Under the pieces are notes generated by a model. It made no database searches, was not told the origin of the DNA, and was given only the letters and a program-made list of their open reading frames with translations. Of a DNA stretch of 64,000 bases, positions 12,201-23,720 are shown one piece after another (the first letter of the stretch is position 1; the number at the start of each line of letters is the position of its first letter). The DNA comes from Ceratotherium simum simum (Eukaryota; Chordata; Mammalia; Perissodactyla; Rhinocerotidae), in assembly GCF_000283155.1 (NCBI RefSeq), contig NW_004454179.1, forward strand, positions 8,648,957-8,712,956, given 5' to 3'. The translations under genes and the position numbers were made by a program.

Positions 12201-12302
12201 TTCTATTCTGGTCCTTAATGTCTTCTCTGTCTTCACTGTATTTTTTTGTGTACACACATACATATAGTCAAGGTAGAGAAGATATTAAGGACCAGAATAG
12301 AA
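12201..12302 (+). repeat. 40-bp imperfect inverted repeat with 22-nt loop (potential hairpin)
   Basis: The left arm 12201-12240 starts 'ttctattctggtccttaat'. The right arm 12263-12302 ends 'attaaggaccagaatagaa'. Reverse complementing the right arm gives 35 of 40 identities. The five differences are at arm positions 20, 29, 30, 34 and 38. In a plus-strand RNA four of these are G-U pairs and one is a C-C mismatch. The 22-nt spacer contains the small palindrome TGTGTACACA. I see no TA or longer flanking duplication that would mark a transposon. Confidence 0.85.
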
Positions 12303-13764
12303 AATAACAAAATAATTGAACATTAGTGTCCTGATCAACTTTTACAGTTCTCCTTGGCAAAGTTAATATAATATTTAAGAGAAAAATCCCTATCTGCTCC
12401 ACATATCAAGCACTGTTGGTGATTCAAGAAAGCAGAAGCTAGAGAGCCACAGTTATGTAACCAACACCACCAACAACCAGCAAAACAAAACATAGCACTA
12501 TGTTTAAATGATTGCATCAGCTCTCTCTCTTGCTTCTTGGCACTTGGCTATATTATTAATGTGTGTTAGTGTGTGGGAGAAACCTTCTAAGTCAGCTGCA
12601 CAATCAGATCAGAACTCTCAAGAGGTTCCCACTCATACCAACCCCCATTCACCCGCTAATTGCATTCTCCTTTTTCTTAGCAGACCTCATGGCTCTTGCT
12701 GGTGAGGCGTGGGCCTGGTCAGGGGAAAGCAGCAGGGCAGATGCTGCAGTTTTAAGTGAAATCAGGTGTTGCCTTCCCTGAAGCGAGATCTGGAAAATGT
12801 CAGTCCTTGAGTAACAGGTATTGGCAGCTGAGCACTCAGCCGTCCCCACTGGGCTCAGCCTTCCCTTCCCTGCAAGAAGTATTTAGTCTTTCCCTTTTCC
12901 TTTACATCGCCCCAATCTCCTTCATCTCTTCTTTAGAGGTCATTGAATAATAATTTCCATTTTGTAGATATTCACTTAACATGATTCTAAGTGTGTTGGG
13001 ACTAGGAAGGTTTTCATAATAGAATACCACAAGTGTCAATAAAACACTTGCTAGTGTTGTTAGTGACCTGGGCTTCTACCTATGGAGAAAATATAAAAGA
13101 TTTCTTGGAGGAGTGGGGAGGAATGATTGGGTCCTGACTCTTTTCTCCATATGCTGAGAGCTACAGGCAGGAACAAAGCACATATTTGATAAAGTCAAAG
13201 CATTAAATGGAGCTGTGAGAACATTCTTTGCGTTTCCTTTCTTTTTATTCTACTAGGTCAGTTTGGAACTATTCCATCACAGAATTGCAATCCAGATTGC
13301 AGAAACACACATGTGCACATGCACAGCTGATGTATGATCATCTTTCTTGCGTTTGGTTGCTTTGCATAATGTACCTTAGCACATTCTGGGATTGAACCAA
13401 GGAACAATTGGGGAGGTCTGGCAGTCCCATCTTAAATAGGGATGGCCTCTTTGTGGGAGACAGCCCCACACTTAGCCTAGGGTGCCTGGAGGAAACATGG
13501 ATCACTATGAGTATGGGGTCAGTGCCAGCGATTCTCTAGTCTAGTTGGGGCAAATGCAATCTGTGATGAGGCCCAACAATTCTGAATTTAGTTGGTGACT
13601 AAAGACCAAATCAGTGGAACAACCTTAGAACTTAAAATGCTGAAAAACTAAGCAAGAACTCTAGGGAAATAGCACTGGACTAGGAGCTATGGCTAAACTA
13701 AGAACACTTGATCACTCCATCACTCTTCACCTAATATTCTCTCTAAGTAATCTGATCCATCCTT
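12303..13764. other. Unassigned sequence
   Basis: No repeat family or exon recognised. A pyrimidine stretch ending AG at about 12664-12682 resembles a splice acceptor, but no open frame with known similarity follows. Short frames near 12508-12950 overlap on both strands and are treated as chance. Confidence 0.5.
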
Positions 13765-14260
13765 ATGGCTTTACCCCTGCCTACATGTTAATATTTTAGG
13801 CCCAAATTTAAATCTCCAGTCCAGGGTTTGTCTCCTGAACTCCAGACTGGTAATATCAATCATCTCTATCTGAATGACCCACAGGCATTTCAAATGATAC
13901 ATGTGAAAAATAAACTCATCAGCCACCCCAATAAACATTTCTTTTCTTATATTCCCTGAATTGATGAGTGACATAGTCATTTATCAGTAACTCTGGGAAT
14001 TATCCTAGGTTCCTCCTCCTCTATCATCTATCACAACCAAATTAGTCATCAAGACCATCTTCTAAACCTTTCCCAGATTTTCCCTTCCTCAATGTCCACA
14101 ACCTCTATCTCAATTCAGGCCACCATATCATTCACCCAAATAACTGCCACAGCCTTCTTATTGAGTACTCTTCAATCCCATGTCCCTACTACAGCCCAGA
14201 GAGCTTTATAAAAAGGATATCTACATATCATCTATGTTGTATTCTTGCCAAACATATTTA
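13765..14260 (+). mobile_element. L2 LINE fragment
   Basis: The series 'attatcctaggttcctcctc', 'caggccaccatatcattcac' and 'ctacagcccagagagcttta' follows the plus-strand order of the L2 3' half at high divergence. Confidence 0.7.
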
Positions 14261-14289
14261 AACAAAATCTGACCATAAGAAAACAATCA

Positions 14290-14820
14290 GACAAATGCAG
14301 ATTTAGGTGCATTTTGCAAGAACACTAGCCTGGACTCTAAAAATGTCAATGTCCCAAAAGACAAAATATAATTGAAAGAACTGTTCTAGATTAAAGAAGA
14401 CTATAGAGACAAGAAAACTAAATGTAAACACAATCCTTGTTTGGATTCAGTATTGATGGGGAGGAGCTGGGAATAGCTACCACATACATTATTGGGATAA
14501 TTAAGAAAAATTAGGATATGAATTATGTATTAGATGATATTTAATCAATAAATGTCAAGTTTCTTAGGTGTCATAATGATATTGTGGTTATGCAGGAGAA
14601 AGCTCAAGTTCCTAGGAGACACATGCTCAGGTATTTAGGGGTGAAATGTCGTGATGTCTACAACTTACTCTCAAATGATTCAGCAAAAAATTACATAAGT
14701 AGATACGTGATAGAGAGAAAGAAAAAAATGTGACAAGTGTAAACAACTGATGAATCTAGTCTTCCAACTTCCCTTCAGGTTTTAAATTTTTCAAAATAAA
14801 AAGTTGTGGAGGAAAAAATA
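14290..14820 (+). mobile_element. L1 3' UTR (old L1M type)
   Basis: 'gaactgttctagattaaaga', 'taggtgtcataatgatattg', 'gtatttaggggtgaaatgtc' and 'tttcaaaataaaaagttgtg' occur in the order typical of an old L1 3' UTR read on the plus strand. It ends at a polyadenylation-like tail near 14820. Confidence 0.82.
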
Positions 14821-16764
14821 AAGAGAGAGAGCAGGCAGTCACCACTGCTACATTGTTCTTCCAGTAGACATCTTCTATGTTACAAAAACAACTTGAATTT
14901 CTTGGAGATTCAAAATAAGATGGTAGGGAGGTTACTAAGGTTGAATTACAAAAGGCATTTACCCTCTTCCCCAGCACCTTGGGCAGGCTTAATCTCCAGT
15001 AAGCACAATAACTCAAATTAACACAAGACTTAAGAGCTATATATAGAAGTGGATAGGTAGTTCAACAGACGAATTGAATTCGTCAGCCATTTTTTTTACA
15101 CCAAAGAATATGAAAACAATTACAAGCAAACTCTCATTGAATCCTAACAATAACCAAATGAGATACTTACCTTCATTTTAGAGATGAGAAAACCAAGGGC
15201 AAACCAAACTGAATTATGTCCTAGAGTTTTTATAACTGTCAAACAAATGAAGTACATTATTATGTGATACTAGAGGTTTTCAAAGAGTAAACACGTTAAC
15301 CTTTTAAAAATAGGATACTTGAATTTTTGTTTTTCTTCTAGTCTTTGTTTTTCTTCTTCTTTGCTTTTCTTTAACTTGCCATTTGTCTTCTATATATTAT
15401 AGTTTTATTCTGCCTCACAACAAAATGAAACAAAAGAAAAACCCTGTGTCAAGCCCTGAAAAAATCCTTGTTGCATTTTGCATGGCAACCTGAAGGTTCT
15501 TTATGAAAGAGTCCCTGTCTCCCTGTCCTTCCTCTCCCCTGTCACATCCCCTTTTACTCGCTATGCTACAGCCATATTTAAGTACTCATACTTCCTTGAA
15601 GCATAGGTTCTCTCATGCCGCCATGATTTCTCGGTGGTGGTTTAAATTAGGGGAAATGTGATGTGGCCCTTCACGCCCCAGGAATGCCTAATGCAAGCAT
15701 ATCGAACACAAGAACACCCAAGACCAAATCTATACATAGAAGGAGTCAGGAGACCAGGATTCTGCTTCCAGGTTGGCGACTAGGGCAAGTCCCTTTTCTT
15801 CACTGGCCTCAGTTTGTTCATCTATACAAGCAAGAGTTTAAATCAGATCATCTCTAGTGTCCATCTGCTCTCTTCTCTCAATGTCCATGTATCTATGAAG
15901 TTGTTCTAGAGAAATCACAAGGGAATTTGTGTGATAAACTCTGGTATAGAAGAGATTTTCCTCCTCATAAGGGAAATCATCTCCAAGAAGTCGTGAAAGT
16001 CAAAAAAAGGATAAAGTTCCAAATCACAATCAAGTTTAATGGACTTCACTGATGATATAACAGAAACCCAAGATGTATCATCTTTGAGATTTATATCAAA
16101 TTACACATGAAAATCTAAATAATACAGTGAAATAGATGTTAAGTGAGAGATTAATTTTAACCTGCAATATAAGATTTAGCTTCACTTTGGTTGCTCAGGG
16201 GGCAGTGAGTCTATGTAAATGCCCTGATATGAATGTAGCCTATGAAGGAGAAAAATTAGTTTCTTCGTGTCTCATTTTCTCTCATCTGTTAGATACAGAG
16301 ATAAATCATTAAAAGCTCTGGAGAAGATGAGTGCCTGAAATCACTAACACAAGAATACTTTGAAATTATTCAATATCTCCCTCTTTTTCTTCCAAAAGAC
16401 TCAGAGCTCCTTCCACACATTGAAACTGACACTTTGGTGAGGTGGAATCAATTGTAATAAAGAGGAAGAAACAGTCCCTATTATTCAACTCACTCAACGT
16501 GCACAGTGGGAGCACAAATGAGAGAAGAAGGTACTGGTTTCTACAATTCCACTCTTTTATTCAGGAGGGACTTCAGGCAAGTAGTAATACTAGAAAGAGC
16601 TGATGTGTTTAACAGACACCATGGGCTCTGCTCTACCCATCCAAGCCCTAATAGGAAATTATCTTGAGAATAAGAAAATTAATACATATTGCTGTTCAAA
16701 AACTTATTTTAAAATGTGTTTTTAGATGTTCGGAAGCAAAACTAGCAAAAATCTTTAAAGAAGA
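14821..16764. other. Mostly unassigned, with two weak MIR-like pieces
   Basis: About 15150-15235 ('ttttagagatgagaaaacca') looks like a minus-strand MIR. About 15740-15860 ('cctcagtttgttcatctata') looks like a plus-strand MIR. A pyrimidine-rich run sits at 15325-15375. Nothing else is recognised. Confidence 0.45.
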
Positions 16765-16905
16765 CTCTAGCATTCATTAATTCATTCAACACTCAATATT
16801 TATTAAATACTTAGTTATGCCATACACTGAGTGAGGTAAAGGGAATACAAAAATGAGTAAGGAACAGTCCCTAATCTCAAAAAGTTCACAAACTAAACAC
16901 CAGTC
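16765..16905 (-). mobile_element. L2 3' end fragment
   Basis: 'ttcattaattcattcaacac' through 'caatatttattaaatactta' and 'agtccctaatctcaaaaagt' is the reverse complement of the L2 3' terminus. Confidence 0.7.
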
Positions 16906-17340
16906 CCAATACTGCTGATGTCTTTAAGGATATTCATCTTCAAATCCAAAACATTGGAGTTAACTTAGAAGGTTTTTACCAAGAAGCTGACATTAAAGGG
17001 TAGGGAGTTTCTTGATTCGGAAGAGATTTACCAGAAAACCACACATTGGTTGCAAACATGAGGGTCTCCCATAATATGTATGTATCTTTTTCTCCTTCAA
17101 GCTGGAATTCTCTGAGCCAATTTTTAAAAATTACATGGAATTAAAGTTGTTTCCTTTATGAAAATAAATGTGGGGAAGGGAAGGAGAGGGAAAGAGGGAG
17201 AAACAGTATATGCAGAAAGGCAGAATTAGAAAGGAGGTTCTGAGAGCTATTTACCAAGTGCTCAGAAAACACATGACATCTTTCTGATAAATATAGGCAG
17301 ATAATTCAAGAGCTGAGGGAAGCTTACAAAGTGCTGATAT
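16906..17340. other. Unassigned sequence with a purine-rich run
   Basis: Only a G/A-rich tract at about 17172-17205 ('gggaaggagagggaaagagg') stands out. I see nothing coding. Confidence 0.5.
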
Positions 17341-17355
17341 AAAAAATGAAAGCAC

Positions 17356-17601
17356 TGGGGCCAGCCCAGTGGCACAAGCGGTTAAGTGCGTGCGCTCCGC
17401 TTCCACAGCTCGGGGTTCGCAGGTTTGGATCCCGGGCACGCACTGATGCACCGCTTGGTAAGCCATGCTGTGGCAGCGTCCCATATAAAGTAGAGGAAGA
17501 TGGGCATGGATGTTAGCTCAGGACCACTCTTCCTCAAGAAAAAATGGGAGGATTGGCACCGGATGTTAGCTCAGGGCTAGTCCTCCTCACAAAAAAAAAA
17601 A
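17356..17601 (+). mobile_element. ERE-type SINE
   Basis: It runs from the head 'tggggccagcccagtggcac' to the tail 'ttagctcagggctagtcctc' plus poly-A, with the 'agtagaggaagatgggcatg' middle. The 15-bp AAAAAATGAAAGCAC flanks it at 17341-17355 and 17602-17616. Confidence 0.95.
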
Positions 17602-17899
17602 AAAAAATGAAAGCACAGTCAAAACAAAACAGAAAATCTCTAATCCTTAGAAAAAATTGTATCTATTAGTGTTGGCAATGATTAGTAAATAGCTAAATTT
17701 TTACTAGGAAGGTGTTTCATTTGTCCTTAGGTGTTTATATTTTTTTCAATCTTGCTCTGTTATAACTTTCAAGACACGTGTAAATAATAGTAGTGGGGAA
17801 ATCACAGATACATGGTTATAGATAATTGGGTTTCCTATATCAAAAAAAAATTTTTTTTAATGAAAGCATATACATCAACAGGATTTTTTTGCTTTAGAA

Positions 17900-18125
17900 C
17901 GTCCACTCTGGCTGTGGCATGGAAGGTGGACTGGAGGCCGGAGAACAGGGAAGGGCTAGAGATAGAAATAGAATATAGGAGATTATTGCAATGCTATAGA
18001 CAAGATTTAGACTTTTGATTGGTTAGATAGAGAAGATAAAAGAACACAAGATGACTGCAAGTTTTCAATAGGAAAAGGGGTTGTGAGTGTTAATATATTT
18101 GAAACAAATAGACTTTAAAATAGAG
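17900..18125 (-). mobile_element. Probable L2 internal fragment
   Basis: 'actctggctgtggcatggaa', 'ggagattattgcaatgctat' and 'caagatgactgcaagttttc' resemble the reverse complement of the L2 segment upstream of its 3' UTR. Divergence is high. Confidence 0.55.
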
Positions 18126-18875
18126 CAAAATTTCCTTCAGATTTTTATTCAAATGTCACTTTTTCAATGAAGCCTCCTGTGGCAGGAAACAAAAATGGCA
18201 TGATCACTGCACCATTTCCATTTCCTGGGTAGACAGGAGGACACTTCCTGGCTTCTCTTGTAGTTAAAGGTGGGAGCATATGACTTAGTTTTGGCAAATG
18301 GAAATGTGAAAGGAGGGACGTGTCACTTCCAGGCCAAGGCACTTATTGGCTACTGATTACCTCCATCTCTCTCTGCCTCTAGAAACTATACATCCATGTG
18401 GCAGCATCACAACATGGAGGAAGCGTGGGAGCCTGAATCTCTGGGTGGAGTGATGAGTCACCTATATCAGACTTCCTACGAACAAAAACTAAACTTTTGT
18501 TGGGCTAAACCACTGGTATGTAGATTTACTACTATGGCATATCATAGTCTATTTTGATTAAAACACCTTCCCTGGCCACCATATCTAAGATTTCCTCTGC
18601 CCCGTTCCCCAGATAAAAACAAACACATACATATATTTACACATACACATTTGCTATCCTTCTTTCTTGCTCTTTTTTCTCTTTAGCACTTGTCACTCTA
18701 TAACTTACAACGCATTTTATCTACCTTGTTTATTATCTGTCTTACATCTGTAGAATGTAAGCTCCATGAGGGCGGGGATTTGTGTTTGGTTCAATATCAC
18801 AACCCCTGTGATACAGTGTTTGGAATATGGTAGGCACTCAACAGATATTTGTTGAATGAATGAATAAAAAGATGA
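18126..18875 (+). mobile_element. L2 3' end, split by an LTR-like insertion
   Basis: 'tattcaaatgtcactttttc' (18147 on) is cut at 18177. It resumes at 18566 with 'ccttccctggccaccatatc', then 'gtaagctccatgagggcggg' and the L2 terminus 'tttgttgaatgaatgaataa'. The missing join is filled by the element at 18178-18565. Confidence 0.85.
18178..18565 (+). mobile_element. LTR-like element inserted in L2
   Basis: It starts TGTGGCAGG and ends GATTAAAACA, so it has the TG..CA ends of an LTR. It lies between CCTCC (18173-18177) and CCTTC (18566-18570), a 4-of-5 match to a 5-bp duplication as made by ERVL/MaLR elements. Removing it restores the L2. Similar text ('cacttcctggcttctcttgt') recurs at about 45880. 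The family is not named. Confidence 0.6.
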
Positions 18876-19087
18876 TAAGTTTAGTTTGGTCTGAAAAACA
18901 GATCTTCAAGTGGAGAGGGACTATGGACAGCTATGAATGTAGGTATGAGAGATCCATAGACACATACTTGGGACACATCAACATAGTTGGAGGGGTCATA
19001 GTTGAAGTCATTGGAATGAGTTCCTTGAGAGGGTGAGTGTTGCAGGCTGGGTTCTTCAAGAGCAGAAGCTGATGCAAAGTCTGGATG

Positions 19088-19093
19088 TTTATT
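19088..19093 (-). promoter_or_regulatory. Polyadenylation signal of the LTR
   Basis: AATAAA on the minus strand, 50 bp before the proposed LTR end, at the usual R/U5 position. Confidence 0.5.
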
Positions 19094-19252
19094 AAGGATC
19101 AACACCTTTGAAAGAAAGGGAAGGAAGTGAATTAGACAGAGGAAGAAGTCAAACTGCAACGCAGGCTGAAAATGCCTCAGCCAACCTGATGGGGAACTCT
19201 GAAGCAAATACTGCCTGTCAAAATTGCCTTGCATCAGACCAAAATGGTTGGG

Positions 19253-19261
19253 CCTTTATAC
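19253..19261 (-). promoter_or_regulatory. TATA-like box of the LTR
   Basis: GTATAAAGG on the minus strand in a GC-rich local context, placed as expected for the U3 promoter of an LTR. Activity is unknown. Confidence 0.45.
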
Positions 19262-19466
19262 CCCCATTTCACTCAGTCAATGATATGGGCTGCCCTGAGA
19301 AGGGCTAACCTTGGGTGAGGCAAATCCTGAAGGAGCTGTCAGCTGGAGGATGTCTGCTGACCTCACTCCCCACAGCTGGGTGGCTAGTACTTCTTTGAAG
19401 GGAAATCTGAGCAATACATCTCCATATCGACCACAATAAGGAAAGAAGAGACAGCTAATGGCTGAG

Positions 19467-19616
19467 GTTGCCAAATTTAGCAAATACAAATAATGTTATT
19501 ACATTAATATAATCATGTTGTCCCGTTAATATTTAGGACATACTTACGCTAAAAAATTATTCACTGTTTATTTGAAATTCAAGTTTAACTAGGTGTCCTG
19601 TATTTTATCTGGCAAC
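19467..19616. mobile_element. Palindromic MITE-like DNA element
   Basis: The ends 'gttgccaaatttagcaaata' and 'gtattttatctggcaac' are inverted repeats. The middle contains 'aggacatacttacgctaaaa' followed by 'ttatttgaaattcaagttta', text that occurs in inverted pairs in a widespread mammalian palindromic element. One half is partly decayed. The family name is not certain. Confidence 0.6.
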
Positions 19617-20626
19617 ACTACTAAGGGCTGAGTCTTAGAGCAGAGCCACAGTTGTCAGGAGAGAAGGGAGTGGAATTGTCAAGAAGAGATAAGAGGAAGT
19701 CATAGAATGATCCAAGAACCAAGATAAAATAATGGCAATGAGATCTAAGGAAGGAGATGATTTTCAAACTAAGGGTGATATAATATCAAATTTTGAAAAG
19801 TAAACAAGATAGATAGAGGAAGATAAAGACTGAGAATTACTGCAGTCACTCAGAGACTAGGGATAAAAAAGCCTCAAAAAGGAATGGAGTCCAATGTCAA
19901 ATGACACAGACAGGCAGAGCACAGCTAAAATATTTAGTGGGAGAGGATAAGGTATGTCAAATTAGATGTGGTAGGGCATGCCTTGCCACAAGATGGCACT
20001 CACAGTTCCTCTTTTTCTGAGTTTCTATCAATAAACATTCTGCAAAGTTTTTATTGTCATAGAACAAAGAGAATATCTTATATTTCACAACTTAACGTAT
20101 AACATTGTGCTTCTTGTTCTATCATTTTTCCACAGCTTATCATTGTTGTTCCCTTTAGAATATGAAGACATAATGAATGCTAGAATTGAGTGGGGCAGGC
20201 ATTAGAAACTGGAGGAAGGAGCAAGTGTAATGCTATTGTAGATACTCAGTACAAAGCCTTAACAAAAGGCTGTTGGATTTGGCCATCAGATAATGACTGA
20301 TGAGCTTCAAGAAAACTAATACTGATGGAAATGGAAGCCAGACTGCCTGGTGTTGAGGACTGATAATGTGCTGAGAAAGCAGACAGACTATGTGTTTAGC
20401 ACATCTGCTGTGCAAGATAGGAGGGAAGACAGGTGAACTTCTTCCCTATATAAAATTCCTTCCCAAATAAGGGTTTGTTTGCCTTATTCATAAGTTTCAA
20501 ATAGTTGACCAAAATACCTGTTAAATGGCAGTTGGCCTCACATAACAATATCTCTACAAGGCAAATGCATTTGTGTTGCAGGGATGGTTCTACTTAACTA
20601 AATAACCCTTTTAGTCACTCAATATT
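19617..20626. other. Unassigned sequence
   Basis: No gene or clear repeat recognised. Purine-rich patches occur at about 19690-19830. Confidence 0.5.
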
Positions 20627-20639
20627 ATAACACTTATTT

Positions 20640-20893
20640 CTTTCTTTCTTTTTTTTTTTTGTGAGGAGGACCAGCCCTGAGCTAACATCCAATGCCAATT
20701 CTCCTCTTTTTGCTGAGGAAGACTGGCCCTGGGCTAACATCCGTGCCCATCTTCCTCTGCTTTATATGGGACGCCGCCACATCATGGCTTAACAAGCAGT
20801 GCATTGGTGCGTGCCCGGGATCCAAACCGGTGAACCCTGAGCCACCACAGCGGAGCGCACGCACTTAACCACTTGCGCCACCAGGCCGGCCCC
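20640..20893 (-). mobile_element. ERE-type SINE
   Basis: A T-run, 'gaccagccctgagctaacat' and the terminal 'ccaccaggccggcccc' form a reverse ERE of the form without the 'actagaaggatgtgc' block. The 13-bp ATAACACTTATTT flanks it exactly (20627-20639 and 20894-20906). Confidence 0.95.
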
Positions 20894-20929
20894 ATAACAC
20901 TTATTTTTTTTCAAACTATTTCATACCTA

Positions 20930-21070
20930 TTTCTCATATTGCCCATAGAGTGAATGTTTGAATCAAGGCCTAGAGAGATAACAAGATTTGCCTAACATTG
21001 CACAGTTAGACAGAAACAGAGCCATGGGTCAAAGTTTTCTCATGCCTAAGTCCATACTCCTACTGAATTA
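20930..21070 (-). mobile_element. MIR SINE fragment
   Basis: 'aggcctagagagataacaag', 'ttgcctaacattgcacagtt' and 'agacagaaacagagccatgg' match the reverse complement of MIR. Confidence 0.65.
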
Positions 21071-22660
21071 TTTATCCTGTCACTTCATTTCTAGTTCAAG
21101 TTTTCCACTTAGTAGCTTCATTTTTCTGGCATGCATAAAATGACAATGGCTCTTTGAAATTACCCTGTTTTGAATATTTTCCATGCTATCTCAGATATGT
21201 AATAGTTAAACATTACCTGTATCTAGAATAGTATGGGAAAATACGCTCATTATCATCTCTGCTTTTTGCAAAATTGAGTATGACCTTTATCTGAACTTAA
21301 AAAAAGAACTTATAAATTATCATACCATTGCAGAGATAAAATCCTATGCCTGTTGTTTCAGGTGGATAAGTAGAATACCTATGCTAGAATACCTATGCTA
21401 GAATACAGTCCACCATACAATCTAAAACAGTTTTTTTTTCAGTCAATAAATCCAATCATTAGCCATTCATTTTTATCATCAAGATGAAAACAGTATTGGT
21501 GTCTGTATTTGTGTAAAAATCTGTTTGATCACTTTAGACATAAAGAAGAGTGAAACAAAGACAACTTTAGCTTTGTTCCTCCCATTCACCTCCCCCACCA
21601 CATAGAAAAAAGGGTGGAGGGACTTCTATAGATAGTTCATCAATAACTCCATATAAGCCAAACAAAAGAAAACTTCAAACTTGCTTTGTAGCTAGGCCTC
21701 CATGGGGAACAGACTTCTTACTGAGTCGGAAAGCATAAAGGATATTTTTGAACTTACAAGTGTCTGAAAACATCATGTCTGCAAAGTGTGGTTGGCATTT
21801 TTATGCATTTAAAAGACTCTAATGAAGCCCAGCTCCTTACAAATCCCTATAGAAAGTGAAGAATGGGAAATGGTTCCTGCCACCCCGAGGTCAGAGTAGT
21901 AGTTATTGTCCAACCAATTGTACAAAGGAGACCTGTCTCTTATAGATAGCTCCAAAGTCTTGCATTAGCAAGAACACATGAAGACTGGCCCTTACCCAAA
22001 GAATTTACCCAGAGAGACATTTAATATGGAGTAAACAGAGTCTCAAAGAGAGCAGCTTTGAAGGAGGGCTTTGAAAAGTTCGAAAGAAGATGAAATGAGG
22101 AATTTTGTTACTTAGTGCCTTTATTAAACAAATGCTTGCCTTAGCTCTTCTCCAGCACGTCTCAAAATGTGGCACAGTAATAATGACATGCCCACTTCAC
22201 AGACAAAAAAATGATTTGGAATGTGGAATTTTTCATTAAGATAGGCCCTTGGGCCAGTGGGTTGTTCTCTAAGTGTGTGAATGCCCTATTTCCACCAGCC
22301 TGGGAACCCCTCCTCTCTCAGGGACATACCTACTGCTCTAGGTATGTTTGGATTTCAGATGTTTTCCCCTAACTGTCATACCAGTTAAGTCTGGAAACTC
22401 TATTCTCCCTAATCCTTATACCATGTCCTATCCCTTTGTCCCTTGGTCTAAGTAGAAAGTAACCCATCACTGCTACTATTACAGCTGACAGCACTTTAGG
22501 TGTTAACCCTTTTGGAGTCACAGGCACTTTCTATTATAATATCAACTGGCTAATAGAGTCGAATAAATTTTTTAGTTATCCATAACATCACCCCCTACAA
22601 CTGATTTTTTTTCTGCTGCTATTCATCTCTAGTCTTTGTACACATAAATGCATTCTTTGT
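21071..22660. other. Unassigned sequence with two short tandem duplications
   Basis: 'tagaatacctatgc' is repeated 2.6 times at 21371-21406. 'tctttgtacacataaatgca' plus t occurs as two perfect 21-bp tandem copies at 22633-22653 and 22654-22674. No gene or interspersed family recognised. Confidence 0.6.
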
Positions 22661-22664
22661 ACAC

Positions 22665-23180
22665 ATAAATGCATTCATCCCTTCAAAAAATTATGACTGA
22701 ACACAGGCTGTGTGCCAAATATTGTTCTAGACAATGGGTTTATAGCAGTCATCAAGACGGACAAGGTCCCTGCTTTCATGGACCTATATTCTAACTACGT
22801 AGGAAAGGAAGAGTGCGAGTAAAGGAGGTGACAGGCAATAAATAAACAAGATAAATTCAGATAGTGGTTAAGTCCTATGAAGACAAGAAAAGAGGTTAAT
22901 GTAAACAAGACTGAGTGGAGAGCTACTTTTGTTTGAGAAGTCAGAGACTGATGCCCTGAGATGAGGTGCTGAAGTGTCACATTTGAGCCAGGGCCCAACG
23001 ATGACAATAAGCCAGCCAGGCACAGATCCGGGAAGAGAATGTTGTAGGCAGAGAAAATAGCAAGTACAAAAGGTTTTGAGGCAGAACAAGCTTGGAATGT
23101 TTGAGGAACAAAAGAAGGCCAAGGTTGTTGAATCCTATTGAAAGGGAGTGGGAGGTAGGACAAGAGTTCTTAGAGTTTCA
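22665..23180 (-). mobile_element. L2 LINE 3' part
   Basis: 'tgtgtgccaaatattgttct', 'ggtccctgctttcatggacc', 'ggtgctgaagtgtcacattt', 'agagaatgttgtaggcagag' and 'aagtacaaaaggttttgagg' reproduce, in reverse order, the L2 3' half. Confidence 0.85.
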
Positions 23181-23234
23181 AGAGGGAGGCTGGGGCTGCT
23201 AAATCATGAAGACGTTACACGTGGGGGATCTCAA

Positions 23235-23720
23235 GAACTGTGAAGGTTTTTTTTAACTCCTAAATATTTTGGTATTTTCCTAAGATCAAGGACAATTATA
23301 AAAGTACAATTATAAAAATCAGGAGATTTTCACTAACATAACCAGAGGATAATTATCATAATCAGAAAACAACATTAATACATTATTATAATTATATATC
23401 AATAAAAAATTATCTAATTTATAGACCTTACTTAAATTTTGCTAATGGTTTCAAAAACATCTTTATAGTCATTGAATTGTTCCAATCCAGGATCACACAT
23501 TGCATTTAATTTTCATACCTCTTTAGTCTCCTTTAATCTGGAACTGCTCCTCATCCTTTATCTTTCATGACATTGACATTTTTTTAAAGTATTGGCCCTT
23601 TTTTTGCAGTATATTCTTAAATTGGGGTTTGTCTGATGTTTCCTTGAGATCAGACTCAGGTAACAGAAGTTATGAAAAGTTTATCCTTTTCAATGTAAAA
23701 TATCAGGAGGTACACAATAT
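23235..23720 (-). mobile_element. L1 3' UTR (old L1M type)
   Basis: 'actcctaaatattttggtat', 'caggatcacacattgcattt', 'tctttagtctcctttaatct' and 'tttgtctgatgtttccttga' are the familiar reverse complement of an old L1 3' UTR. Confidence 0.8.

Larger units (their letters stand above)
19038..19434 (-). mobile_element. Probable solo LTR (ERV-derived)
   Basis: Read on the minus strand it has LTR architecture in the right order. It starts TGTGG, has a TATA-like GTATAAAGG (19253-19261), a polyadenylation signal AATAAA (19088-19093) about 160 bp further on, and ends GCCTGCAACA at 19038. I found no clear flanking duplication and no internal ERV next to it. The right end is the less certain boundary. 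Confidence 0.5.

Noticed and set aside
12660..12700. Splice-acceptor-like pyrimidine run followed by an open stretch
   Set aside because: No recognisable exon, donor site or protein similarity follows. Such runs are common by chance.
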